Below are positions 25,728 to 33,549 of a DNA stretch of 64,000 nucleotides, piece by piece; position 1 is the stretch's first letter, and each line of letters opens with the position of its first letter. Location of the stretch: contig NZ_CP063785.1 of the NCBI RefSeq assembly GCF_025860405.1, positions 4,216,001-4,280,000 of the forward strand, in the 5' to 3' direction. The position numbers were made by a program, and so were the translations under genes. The notes under the pieces were generated by a model that was given only the letters and a program-made list of their open reading frames with translations, was not told the origin of the DNA and ran no database searches. Origin of the DNA: Tolypothrix sp. PCC 7712. GTDB lineage: Bacteria; Cyanobacteriota; Cyanobacteriia; Cyanobacteriales; Nostocaceae.

Positions 25728-26507
25728 TTAGACTTTAATAGCTACAATCCGAATTCTGCGGTAGTCTGCTGTCCAATTTCCTTGTTGATATAGTGTCGGA
25801 CGCAAAGTATCTTCTACTTGCTGAATTACTTGTGCCTGTTGTGCAGCAGACATTCCCACAAAGAAAGTACTAGCAAACATTTTAATCCAGTTGGCTAGAC
25901 CTGCTTCTTTGTCGGCTAACATAGTTGGGCGAGGATATAAGTTAGCATAAATTACCTCAAACCCTTGCTTTTCTAAGAGAGTAGCATACTCAGCAATACT
26001 GGGATAATACCAAGGATTCCTGGTTTGTGGTTCGGGAATTGCCATCGCTGTGATGGCGCTATTCAAAGCTGAGACAATTGCCTGTACATTCCCCTTACCG
26101 CCAAATTCTGCCACAAACCGTCCCCCTGGTTTGAGGGCTTGATATATGGAAGCGATCGCTAAATCTGCTTGTTTTACCCAATGTAAAACCGCGTTAGAAA
26201 ACACCGCATCTAAAGGCTGTTCAACTTGAAAGTTTGTCGCATCAGCAATATCAAAGTGCAGATGAGGATAGTTGTTTCTAGCCTTCTCAATCATCTCAGG
26301 TGCATTATCAATTCCCCATACTTTAGCCCCAGCTTGGGCAATTTTTGCTGTTAATTGTCCTGTACCACAGCCGAGATCCAAAATTGCTTCCCCAGATTGA
26401 GGATTGAGTAATTTTAACAAGTCTTCGCCATACTGCCAGACAAAGGCGTGTTTATCTTGGTAAAGGGCAGTATTCCAATCATGATTGGGTACGGAAATAT
26501 TCGTCAT
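25728..26507 (-). CDS. class I SAM-dependent methyltransferase
   Basis: 259 residues from ATG 26507 (MTNISVPNHDWNTALYQDKH); the frame upstream is low-complexity and was rejected. Motif I ILDLGCGTGQLTAKIA (residues ~40-55), the acidic post-I loop WGIDNA, and motif LDAVFSNAVLHWV are intact, as in trans-aconitate methyltransferase-like enzymes and small-molecule methylases. The substrate cannot be deduced. It lies 21 bp upstream of cobL on the same strand, which may only reflect co-transcription. A MITE is inserted 200 bp upstream. Confidence 0.85.
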   Translation of the reverse strand: MTNISVPNHDWNTALYQDKHAFVWQYGEDLLKLLNPQSGEAILDLGCGTGQLTAKIAQAGAKVWGIDNAPEMIEKARNNYPHLHFDIADATNFQVEQPLDAVFSNAVLHWVKQADLAIASIYQALKPGGRFVAEFGGKGNVQAIVSALNSAITAMAIPEPQTRNPWYYPSIAEYATLLEKQGFEVIYANLYPRPTMLADKEAGLANWIKMFASTFFVGMSAAQQAQVIQQVEDTLRPTLYQQGNWTADYRRIRIVAIKV

Positions 26508-26707
26508 ACAGCAGATTGTCAGTGGTGATGCACGTGATGCTGTGAGCGGAAGAGGCAGGGGGAAAAGGAGCAGGTGAGCCAGCGCGGTCTTGGGGGTTTC
26601 CCCCATGAGTGACTGGCGAATCCGTTCGACGAAGTCGTTCCCGAAGGGTAGGAGAGCAGGGGGCGCAAGCTGTTTCTCCCAACGCGAGTGCGAAGCGGCA
26701 CATGGGT

Positions 26708-26903
26708 CATTGGTGTCAACTTAACGTGAAACCCTCTTGGTTGCAAGGTTTCGCCCTCACCCCCAGCCCCTCTCCCACCAGGAGAGGGGAGCAAGAGATT
26801 CAATTCCCCTTCTCCCTGAGGGAGAAGGGGTTAGGGGATGAGGGCGCGAGGTATTTGTACAACGCCTGCCCTATATAGCTTTTAGCTTAAGTTGACACCA
26901 ATG
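26708..26903. mobile_element. intact 196-bp MITE with 17-bp TIR and 9-bp target duplication
   Basis: Perfect terminal repeats CATTGGTGTCAACTTAA (26708-26724) and TTAAGTTGACACCAATG (26887-26903), flanked on both sides by CACATGGGT (26699-26707 and 26904-26912). The interior has two strong hairpins (CCCCTCTCC..GGAGAGGGG and CCCCTTCTCC..GGAGAAGGGG). No coding capacity. Related copies are at 12646-13024, 32778-32916 and 41391-41546. The rest of 26508-26984 is unassigned. Confidence 0.93.
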
Positions 26904-26984
26904 CACATGGGTTCAAGCCCCGTCCCAGTCTTCCCCCTTGCCCCCTGCTCTCTTGTTGACCTATTCGGTTGATGATTGAGGGAA

Positions 26985-27980
26985 TTACACTTTTTTCAGC
27001 CAGCTAAACATGGCACGTAAATCTTTACCCACTTCTTCAATGCGGTGTTCGGCTTCTTGACGACGCATAGCGGTAAAGCCTGGTTTGCCAGATTGATTTT
27101 CTAACACAAATTCCCGCGCAAATTGACCGGATTGAATTTCGCTGAGAATCTTCCGCATTTCAGCCTTGGTTTGGTCATTTACAACCCGAGGGCCACGGGT
27201 GTAATCGCCATATTCCGCAGTATTAGAAATACTGTCGCGCATTTTGGCTAAACCACCTTCTACAACTAAGTCAACAATGAGTTTGACTTCGTGCAGACAT
27301 TCAAAATAAGCTAATTCTGGCTGATAACCAGCTTCTACTAAAGTTTCAAATCCGGCTTTGATTAAAGCACTCAAGCCACCGCACAATACTGCTTGTTCGC
27401 CGAACAAATCAGTTTCGGTTTCTTCACGGAAAGTTGTTTCTAAAACACCCGCACGAGTACCACCAATACCTCTAGCGTATGCTAAAGCGCGATCGCGTGC
27501 CCGACCACTAGCATCTTGATAAACAGCAAACAGAGCTGGTACGCCTTGTCCTTGTTCATAAGTCCGACGGACTAAATGTCCTGGCCCTTTAGGTGCAACC
27601 ATAACCACATCTACATTTGCAGGTGGTACAACTTGCCCAAAGTGAATATTAAAACCGTGAGCAAAAGCGATGACGTTACCTTCTTCTAAATTTGGCTCAA
27701 TTTCGTTTTTGTAAACTGACTTCTGCACTTCATCAGGCAACAAAATCATGATAAAGTCAGCAGCATTCGCAGCATCCGCGACATTTTTGACTGTTAATCC
27801 AGCCGCTTCCGCCTTGGCAGCTGATTTACTGCCCGGATATAGCCCTACAATTACGTCTAAACCACTATCTTTCAAATTAAGGGCGTGAGCATGACCTTGG
27901 GAACCGTAACCAATAATTGCAATGGTTTTCCCCGCCAAAAGGTCTAAATTGGCATCTTCGTCATAGTACATCCGGGCCAT
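26985..27980 (-). CDS. ilvC: ketol-acid reductoisomerase
   Basis: 331 residues from ATG 27980 (MARMYYDEDANLDLLAGKTIAIIGYG), the usual class I length. AGGAG sits 8 nt upstream; a start 9 codons earlier is possible but lacks support. Rossmann motif GYGSQGHAHALNL, then IMILLPDEVQ and AFAHGFNIHFGQVVPP; the C-terminal knotted domain carries FGEQAVLCGG and the Mg2+-binding ETDLFGE region. It converts acetolactate and acetohydroxybutyrate to dihydroxy acids in valine, leucine and isoleucine synthesis, using NADPH and Mg2+. Monocistronic here. Confidence 0.97.
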   Translation of the reverse strand: MARMYYDEDANLDLLAGKTIAIIGYGSQGHAHALNLKDSGLDVIVGLYPGSKSAAKAEAAGLTVKNVADAANAADFIMILLPDEVQKSVYKNEIEPNLEEGNVIAFAHGFNIHFGQVVPPANVDVVMVAPKGPGHLVRRTYEQGQGVPALFAVYQDASGRARDRALAYARGIGGTRAGVLETTFREETETDLFGEQAVLCGGLSALIKAGFETLVEAGYQPELAYFECLHEVKLIVDLVVEGGLAKMRDSISNTAEYGDYTRGPRVVNDQTKAEMRKILSEIQSGQFAREFVLENQSGKPGFTAMRRQEAEHRIEEVGKDLRAMFSWLKKV

Positions 27981-28142
27981 AGCGCATCTCCTGTCAGCAA
28001 GCATCATTAATTGGCAGGCTTTTGATTTTACCTCAAATTAGGTACATATTGGGAAGGGGGAAAAGGGGAAAGGGGAAGGGGGAAAAGGGAAATTATTATT
28101 ACCAATTACCAATTACCAATGCCCAATGCCCTATGCCCATAA

Positions 28143-29009
28143 TTACGTTTCTTGGTCAATTTTTTGGACTTCTTCTGCGGATAGTTTGACATTGATAGCG
28201 CTTACCGAATCTTCTATGCTGGCAATTTTGCTAGCGCCGGGGATGGGTAGGATTGCGGGGGATTTGGCACGCAGCCAGGCTAGGACAATACAATAAACTG
28301 ATACACCTTTAGCTTGAGCTAATTTGGCGATCGCAGGAATATCTTGCAAGTTTTGATGGCGACGACTACCACCAAAGGGACTCCAAGGTAAAAAGGTTAA
28401 TCCTTCCTGTTCGCAATACTCCAGCACACCATCACGTTCGGGTTGTCGTTCCCAAGGATTATATTGATTTTGCACGGAGACAACATCAACTAAATCCCGG
28501 GCTTGCTGAATTTGTTCGACAGAAAAATTAGAAACTCCCACAAACCGAATTAAACCAGCTGCTACCGCTTCCTTAACTGGTGCGAGGGATTCTGCAATTG
28601 TGTACTTGGGATCGGGGGCGTGATATTGCCACAGATCTATTGGTTTATCACCACCTAAAGCCTGAAAACTTTCACGAATAGTTTCCCGTAAATGTTTAGG
28701 GTTCCCGTTGCGTATCCAGTTACCATTAGGACGCATCAAACCGCCCTTGGTGGCGACAACCACTTGGCTAACATCGCCGTTATAACTGCTGAGTGCTTTG
28801 TTAATCAGTCTTTCGTTGTGGTGCTTATCTGCCTCATCTAAGCAGTAAGAGTCAGCCGTATCAATGAATGTGATACCCAAATCCAAAGCGCGATGGATAA
28901 CTGCGATTGATTCAGATTCAGCAGGGCGATTCGATATCGACATTGGCATACCACCCAAGCCGATCGCACTCACGGAAATACCCGTTTTTCCTAGCTGTTT
29001 AGTTTCCAT
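28143..29009 (-). CDS. aldo/keto reductase
   Basis: 289 residues from ATG 29009 (METKQLGKTGISVSAIGLGG). The 46 codons upstream translate G/A-rich repeat DNA and were excluded. TIM-barrel AKR features are present: FIDTADSY with catalytic Asp and Tyr, later VVATKGG (Lys), VGVSNFSVEQ, and the NADP-site region LPIPGASK near the C-terminus. It reduces aldehydes or ketones with NADPH; the substrate is unknown. Upstream 29010-29120 is GGGGAAA-rich repeat sequence. Confidence 0.9.
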   Translation of the reverse strand: METKQLGKTGISVSAIGLGGMPMSISNRPAESESIAVIHRALDLGITFIDTADSYCLDEADKHHNERLINKALSSYNGDVSQVVVATKGGLMRPNGNWIRNGNPKHLRETIRESFQALGGDKPIDLWQYHAPDPKYTIAESLAPVKEAVAAGLIRFVGVSNFSVEQIQQARDLVDVVSVQNQYNPWERQPERDGVLEYCEQEGLTFLPWSPFGGSRRHQNLQDIPAIAKLAQAKGVSVYCIVLAWLRAKSPAILPIPGASKIASIEDSVSAINVKLSAEEVQKIDQET

Positions 29010-29612
29010 GCTTCTTACTCTTGTTTGCAGTGCTGTGAAGTAGGGGGGCGATGAGGGTAAAGGGGAATGGGAAAAGGGGGAAAGGGGAAGGGGAAAAGGG
29101 GGAAAGGAAGAACCTTTAGCCCGATGCTTGCCGCTTTTCCTATACAAAAATTTATATATTTCACCTTAATCGCGCCTACTTAAACTATTTAGTAGCGATT
29201 CACAGCGGTTTTGACAATTCATCTTTAGTCTTGTTAAGCGCGAGTGATATTACATAAGCTCTATCACAAGACTGATGTAAACTTCTAAGTAGTGAGCAAT
29301 AAGTGCCGAATGTTGAGTTGCAACAGACGCGATTAATCGCGTCTGTACAAGAGTGCTAAGTTCTGAGTCAAAAATAAAAATTAAGTTCATCCCATTCTGT
29401 TAAAGAGTGGGTATAGGGCATGGGGCATTGGGCATTGGGCATAAGTAATGGGTAATGGGTAATTGGTAATGGGTAATTGGTAATAATAATTTCCCCCCCT
29501 TCCCCTTTTCCCCTTTTCCCCTTTTCCCCTTTTCCCCCTTCCCCTCAACTTCTGCATAAGTTCTCACTCTTCAGAGATATGTAATTACAGCAGCGATGCA
29601 GAGGAAAAAACA
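29010..29612. other. 600-bp divergent intergenic region with several repeats
   Basis: It holds GGGGAAA-type low-complexity DNA (29040-29105), a copy of the 20-bp palindrome (29325-29344), GGGCATT and GGGTAAT/TGGTAAT heptamers (29410-29485), and TTCCCCTTTTCCCC arrays (29495-29550). No gene is seen. It is the promoter region for the peptide cassette at 29613. Confidence 0.55.
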
Positions 29613-29894
29613 ATGTCTAATGAACAAGATATAAATAACGCTCCTATTGAATTAACAGACGAAGAACTCGACGAAGTGTCGGGTGGGATTGATATTTTTA
29701 TATCAGGCGCGACTTTTGAGCAAAGAAATGTCTTCTCTGCTCGTCGCGGTTCCCGTCGGCGTGGGGGTAATTCCATTTATCAATCTTCTTCTATATCTTC
29801 TTCTGCATTTCAATTGATTGGTTTGGGCTTTGGCTCCGTTGGTGATGCCATGAGCTTTCTCCAAGGGTTTTCCAAACTCTTTGGTAGAAGATAA
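29613..29894 (+). CDS. double-glycine-leader peptide precursor (bacteriocin/RiPP-like)
   Basis: 93 residues with a good SD (AGAGGA). The leader MSNEQDINNAPIELTDEEL continues to DEVSGG, the classical double-glycine leader (acidic ELTDEELDEVSGG) recognised by peptidase-C39 exporters. The predicted 68-residue core contains no Cys, an Arg/Gly cluster (SARRGSRRRGGNS), a Ser stretch (SSSISSSAF) and an amphipathic C-terminus (FLQGFSKLFGRR). Without Cys, lanthionine formation is unlikely; other chemistry or an unmodified toxin is possible. The next genes encode a double cNMP-binding protein and an HlyD-type exporter subunit, the usual cyanobacterial bacteriocin neighbours. Confidence 0.8.
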   Translation: MSNEQDINNAPIELTDEELDEVSGGIDIFISGATFEQRNVFSARRGSRRRGGNSIYQSSSISSSAFQLIGLGFGSVGDAMSFLQGFSKLFGRR

Positions 29895-29988
29895 CGCTAT
29901 GAGGGAGACAAATTTGTCTCCCCTTTATTAATTAATCACATTTAAAAGTCTAATTGCCCTGGAATCCCTGGAGTGTGGAGAATATTCA

Positions 29989-31086
29989 ATGACAGAGGTG
30001 TTACTTAAAGAACTTAGTAATGAAGATATAGATTGGATGTTGACGGCTGGTAAGCAAGTGGAATTAGAGCCTGGAACCGTTCTGATTCAGCAAGGTCAAC
30101 CTCTAGAAGCGCTGCATATTCTGCTAGATGGTGCATTGCTAGTTACTCTAGCACAAGCTGATAAAAATCCTTTGGGTCGCGCTTTTGCAGCTTTGGAAGG
30201 CGGAACTTTATCAGGGCGGGAAATTGCGCGGTTATCTAATGGGGAGATGGTAGGGGAAATTCCCTTTGTGGAAACCTACTTACCAGCTACTACCGTTAGC
30301 GCTACCAGCAAATCTTTAGTGTTGACGATTCCCAGAACTCGCCTCCTCTCCAAACTAGAGCAAGACTTGAGTTTTGCAGCGCATCTTTACCGTGCAAGTG
30401 CGGTGCTTTTGGCAAATCGCCTAGAGCAAATGATTAATCAACTGGGAAATAGCACAGTAGTTTTAAGCCAACCGCAACTCAGAGAAGCGTTGATTGTGTT
30501 TGCAGAGTTACACGATCGCGATTTGGATTGGTTAATTACAGCCGGAAAAGTCGAACAATTTCCCGCTAATTACGTATTAATTCGTAGTGGTAGACCTATA
30601 GAAGCGTTATATATTTTACTAGATGGGTCTGTGACTTTAAATGCCGCAGAAACAGAGTATAACCCCTTATCACAAGCTTTTTCTAATTTAGAAGATAGTG
30701 AAAATCAAGTATTTGAAAAGGAATTTGGGCGCTTATGGCGCGGTGATATCCTAGGTGAGACTCCGTTTATCGAAGTGCAACCATCAGCAGTAACAGTGAA
30801 GACATTAGAGGATTCACGGGTATTAACTATTCCTCGCTGGCGGTTATCTGCAAAATTATTGCATGATGTCGGCTTCGCATCTCGATTTTACCGAGTTTTG
30901 GCAATTTTATTAGCCGACAAACAACAAGCGATCGCACAACGCCTCGGATATGGGCGAGTAACCTACAGTAGCGGTCAATCTCTAGAAGAATCTTACAGCA
31001 ATGAACTCTCTACCAATTCTCTAGGACAGGTAGCCCTAGCCGGCGCAAGATTTGAATGGATGCTCAAACGCATTGGAATTGAGTAA
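29989..31086 (+). CDS. protein with two cyclic-nucleotide-binding-like domains
   Basis: 365 residues forming an internal duplication. Each half starts with LxELxxxDxDWLxxAGK (residues ~7-20 and ~171-186), then GTVLIQQGQPLEALHILLDG or NYVLIRSGRPIEALYILLDG, followed by GEMVGEIPFVE or GDILGETPFIE. These are Crp-type beta-roll domains without a DNA-binding domain. The phosphate-binding cassette is incomplete, so cyclic-nucleotide binding is doubtful. Proteins of this type occur in NHLP/NHLM-type bacteriocin export clusters, where they are thought to be regulatory or structural accessories. It lies 94 bp after the precursor gene. Confidence 0.82.
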   Translation: MTEVLLKELSNEDIDWMLTAGKQVELEPGTVLIQQGQPLEALHILLDGALLVTLAQADKNPLGRAFAALEGGTLSGREIARLSNGEMVGEIPFVETYLPATTVSATSKSLVLTIPRTRLLSKLEQDLSFAAHLYRASAVLLANRLEQMINQLGNSTVVLSQPQLREALIVFAELHDRDLDWLITAGKVEQFPANYVLIRSGRPIEALYILLDGSVTLNAAETEYNPLSQAFSNLEDSENQVFEKEFGRLWRGDILGETPFIEVQPSAVTVKTLEDSRVLTIPRWRLSAKLLHDVGFASRFYRVLAILLADKQQAIAQRLGYGRVTYSSGQSLEESYSNELSTNSLGQVALAGARFEWMLKRIGIE

Positions 31087-31273
31087 TTTAGTAGGTCGGC
31101 GTAATTCAATATAACTGGCAAGGGCTGTTATTTGTCATTAGTCATTAGTCATTAGTCATTTGTCATTTGTCATTGGTAAAAGAATTTCTCCCCTTGCTTC
31201 CCAATCCCCAATCCCCAGTCCCCAATCCCCAATCCCCAATCCCCAATCCCCCCATCATCAAAGGATAAATAAA

Positions 31274-32725
31274 ATGGTTCCCCAGCAAGAAACACAGAAA
31301 AATAATATGTTCCGCAAAGAAGCTTTAGAAAAGGTAGCTTCTCCCGAACAATTAGACCAACTAATTCAGGTTACTAACCCTAAACGCTGGTTTTCTTTGG
31401 TCGCGCTGGGTTCTTTGGTGGCGGCGGGTCTTGCTTGGAGTATACTCGGACGCATCCCCATTATTGTTACAGGTCGTGGTGTATTAGTTTATCCCAGTAA
31501 AGTTGTCACAGTCCAAGCTGCGAACTCTGGACGGATTCAATCTTTAAATGTGCAAGTGGGAGATAAAGTTAAAAAAGGTCAAGTTCTCGCCACAATTGAT
31601 CAAACAGAATTACGCAAACAATTGCAGCTATCTTACGAGAAACTAGCACAACTGCGATCGCAAGACCAAACCGCAAATAATGCCCAACAAGAACGTTTTG
31701 GCTTAGAACAAAATGCCAACCAGCGCCAACGAGAAGCCTTACAGCAGAGTTTGCAAACAGTACAATCCTTAACCCCAGTATTGCGGGAAAAAGGCTTAGA
31801 AGTAATTAAACGCGATCGCCAAACTCTTAAACAACGCTTAGACACCTTACGGGAACTACAACCCACACTGAAAAAACGCTGGGAAGACCGTCAAGGACTG
31901 TTCAGAGAAGGGGCTGTGCCTCAAGATACAGTACTACAAGCCCGTCAAGAATATATTAACGCCCAAGCCCAAATTAATGAGGCAGAATCGCAGTTAAATC
32001 AACTAGATGAGAAAGAAGCCAGCGCCCAACGGGACTATCTTAATAATCTCAATCAAGCCAACGAATTGCAAGCGCAAATCAAAGCCTTAGATAGCCGTCA
32101 AGCTAGCCAAAAAGAACAAGATATTAATACCAATACCAACCGTAGAAAGGAAATTCAAGAAACTCAACGCCTAATTGCTCAATTAGAATTACAGTTACAA
32201 CACAGCACTCAAATTGTTAGTGACTTTAGCGGCACAGTTTTAGAAGTTACCGCTAAACCCGGACAACTATTAGAAGCAGGTGCCGGAATTGGTACAATTG
32301 CTGCCCAAGAATCAAATGCTAAGTTAGTTAACGTTGCCTTTTTACCTGTGAGTGAAGGTAAGAAAATTAAACCAGGAATGCCTTTGCAAATCACACCTTC
32401 CACAGTCAAACGCGAAGAAGTAGGTGGGATTCAAGGAAAAGTTACCAACGTCTCTGCATTCCCCATCACCCAACAAGGTGCAGCTAGTTTAATCGGCAAT
32501 CCAGATATTGTCACTAGCATTATCTCCCAAGGGCCACAACTGGCTGTATTTACAGAAATGGAGCAAGATTCTTCAACTTCTAGCGGTTATCGTTGGTCAT
32601 CATCCAAAGGGCCAGATCAAAAAATCACCCCTGGAACTACCAGTTCTGTGCGGATTACAGTAGAAAATCGTGCCCCAATTACCTTTGTTCTCCCCATTCT
32701 CAAAACTTGGACAGGCTTAAATTAA
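31274..32725 (+). CDS. HlyD-family secretion protein, NHLM bacteriocin type
   Basis: 483 residues from ATG 31274 (MVPQQETQKNNMFRKEALEK; AAGGA 8 nt upstream). The 38 codons before it translate CCCCAAT heptamers and were excluded. One membrane span (WFSLVALGSLVAAGLAWSIL, ~40-60), a biotinyl-lipoyl half (IQSLNVQVGDKVKKGQVLATI), a long coiled coil (~105-295) and the second lipoyl half (VLEVTAKPGQLLEAGAGIG). It should bridge an inner-membrane ABC exporter to the cell envelope. No cognate ABC/C39 gene follows; the CDS is followed by the 20-bp palindrome and a truncated MITE. Confidence 0.85.
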   Translation: MVPQQETQKNNMFRKEALEKVASPEQLDQLIQVTNPKRWFSLVALGSLVAAGLAWSILGRIPIIVTGRGVLVYPSKVVTVQAANSGRIQSLNVQVGDKVKKGQVLATIDQTELRKQLQLSYEKLAQLRSQDQTANNAQQERFGLEQNANQRQREALQQSLQTVQSLTPVLREKGLEVIKRDRQTLKQRLDTLRELQPTLKKRWEDRQGLFREGAVPQDTVLQARQEYINAQAQINEAESQLNQLDEKEASAQRDYLNNLNQANELQAQIKALDSRQASQKEQDINTNTNRRKEIQETQRLIAQLELQLQHSTQIVSDFSGTVLEVTAKPGQLLEAGAGIGTIAAQESNAKLVNVAFLPVSEGKKIKPGMPLQITPSTVKREEVGGIQGKVTNVSAFPITQQGAASLIGNPDIVTSIISQGPQLAVFTEMEQDSSTSSGYRWSSSKGPDQKITPGTTSSVRITVENRAPITFVLPILKTWTGLN

Positions 32726-32741
32726 AATTCAACCCTTGTAG

Positions 32742-32761
32742 AGACGCGATTCATCGCGTCT
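32742..32761. repeat. 20-bp palindrome AGACGCGATTCATCGCGTCT, copy 3
   Basis: It begins 17 bp after the stop of the HlyD-type gene. It could act as a transcript-end stem-loop. Same sequence as at 5637 and 59300. Confidence 0.7.
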
Positions 32762-32777
32762 GTATTCAAAAGTCGAA

Positions 32778-32916
32778 TCGCCCTCATCCCCTAACCCCTT
32801 CTCCCGCAGGAGAAGGGGAACTAAATCTCTTGCTCCCCTCTCCTGGTGGGAGAGGGGCTGGGGGTGAGGGCGAAACCTTGCACAAGAGCGGGTTTCAAGT
32901 TAAGTTGACACCACTG
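32778..32916. mobile_element. left-truncated copy of the 196-bp MITE
   Basis: It contains the inner hairpins and the right end (TTAAGTTGACACCACTG) but lacks the left ~56 bp and its TIR. It ends next to GGGCACTGCCATGCCC, as does the 12.6-kb copy. Confidence 0.8.
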
Positions 32917-33015
32917 GGCACTGCCATGCCCTTACAATTATCTGTACTCAACAACTTGCAATCTGCTGTATTAAAATAACACTGCCTACATAGGCGATCG
33001 CTTCAACATTAAGCC

Positions 33016-33168
33016 TTAATGGTCGAGGTTTAGTTCTTAATGGTCAAGGTTTAGTTCTTAATGGTCAAGGTTTAGTTCTTAATGGTCAAGGTTTAGTTCT
33101 TAATGGTCAAGGTTTAGTTCTTAATGGTCAAGGTTTAGTTCTTAATGGTCAAGGTTTTGTTCTTAATG
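33016..33168. repeat. seven tandem copies of a 21-bp unit
   Basis: The unit TTAATGGTCAAGGTTTAGTTC repeats from 33016 every 21 bp with three substitutions overall, ending in a partial eighth unit. One frame reads NGQGLVL repeated without stops, but it has no start codon and an upstream TAG. The remaining sequence in 32726-33549 is listed separately. Confidence 0.9.
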
Positions 33169-33292
33169 TTGTAAGGTTGAGGACTAAAGTTTGTTAGCAA
33201 TGCCAAAAGTAGGCTACATCTACGCATTTTCATGTAGAGTTAAGAGCGATCGCACTTGACAACAGTTTTCGCATATTTAAACCACATCTATC

Positions 33293-33355
33293 GTAGGGGC
33301 ACGGCATCCACAGACTTTCGGTTACACAAATATCTTATCGATGCCGTGCCCCTAC
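33293..33355. repeat. dispersed palindromic repeat (GTAGGGGCACGGCATC ... GATGCCGTGCCCCTAC)
   Basis: Sixteen-base inverted arms enclose a ~30-bp loop with CCACAGACTTTCGGTTAC. It is the single-copy relative of the 49-bp tandem repeat at 21631-21973; another variant lies at 45331-45395. Confidence 0.8.
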
Positions 33356-33368
33356 CAGGTAATTAATC

Positions 33369-33497
33369 TTGGCGACTTTACCTTGGTATAAGCAAAAAGT
33401 AACTGAAGATACTGAGGTGCATGAGGTAGCAGAAATATTTATTCAGGCAAACTGCTATCAGCCCACAGTGCCAGGTATCGGAATTCGAGAAGGTTGA
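33369..33497 (+). pseudogene. 42-codon open fragment, possibly a gene remnant
   Basis: It reads LATLPWYKQKVTEDTEVHEV and on to VPGIGIREG, ending in TGA. The composition is protein-like and unlike the surrounding repeats, but there is only a TTG start, no SD and no recognised family. It is probably the tail of a lost gene; low confidence. Confidence 0.25.
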
Positions 33498-33549
33498 TTC
33501 TACCGTGCATAAGGGGCTTGTAAAAAATCTTTATAAATCTCTGAAAGCC

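Noticed and set aside
26508..26606. N-terminal extension of the methyltransferase
   Set aside because: Low-complexity Leu/Pro-rich sequence upstream of the conserved start MTNISVPNHD.
31160..31273. N-terminal extension of the HlyD-type protein
   Set aside because: It translates CCCCAAT heptamers; ATG 31274 has an SD and starts the family N-terminus.
33016..33168. Coding gene with NGQGLVL repeats
   Set aside because: The frame has no start codon and a TAG just upstream.
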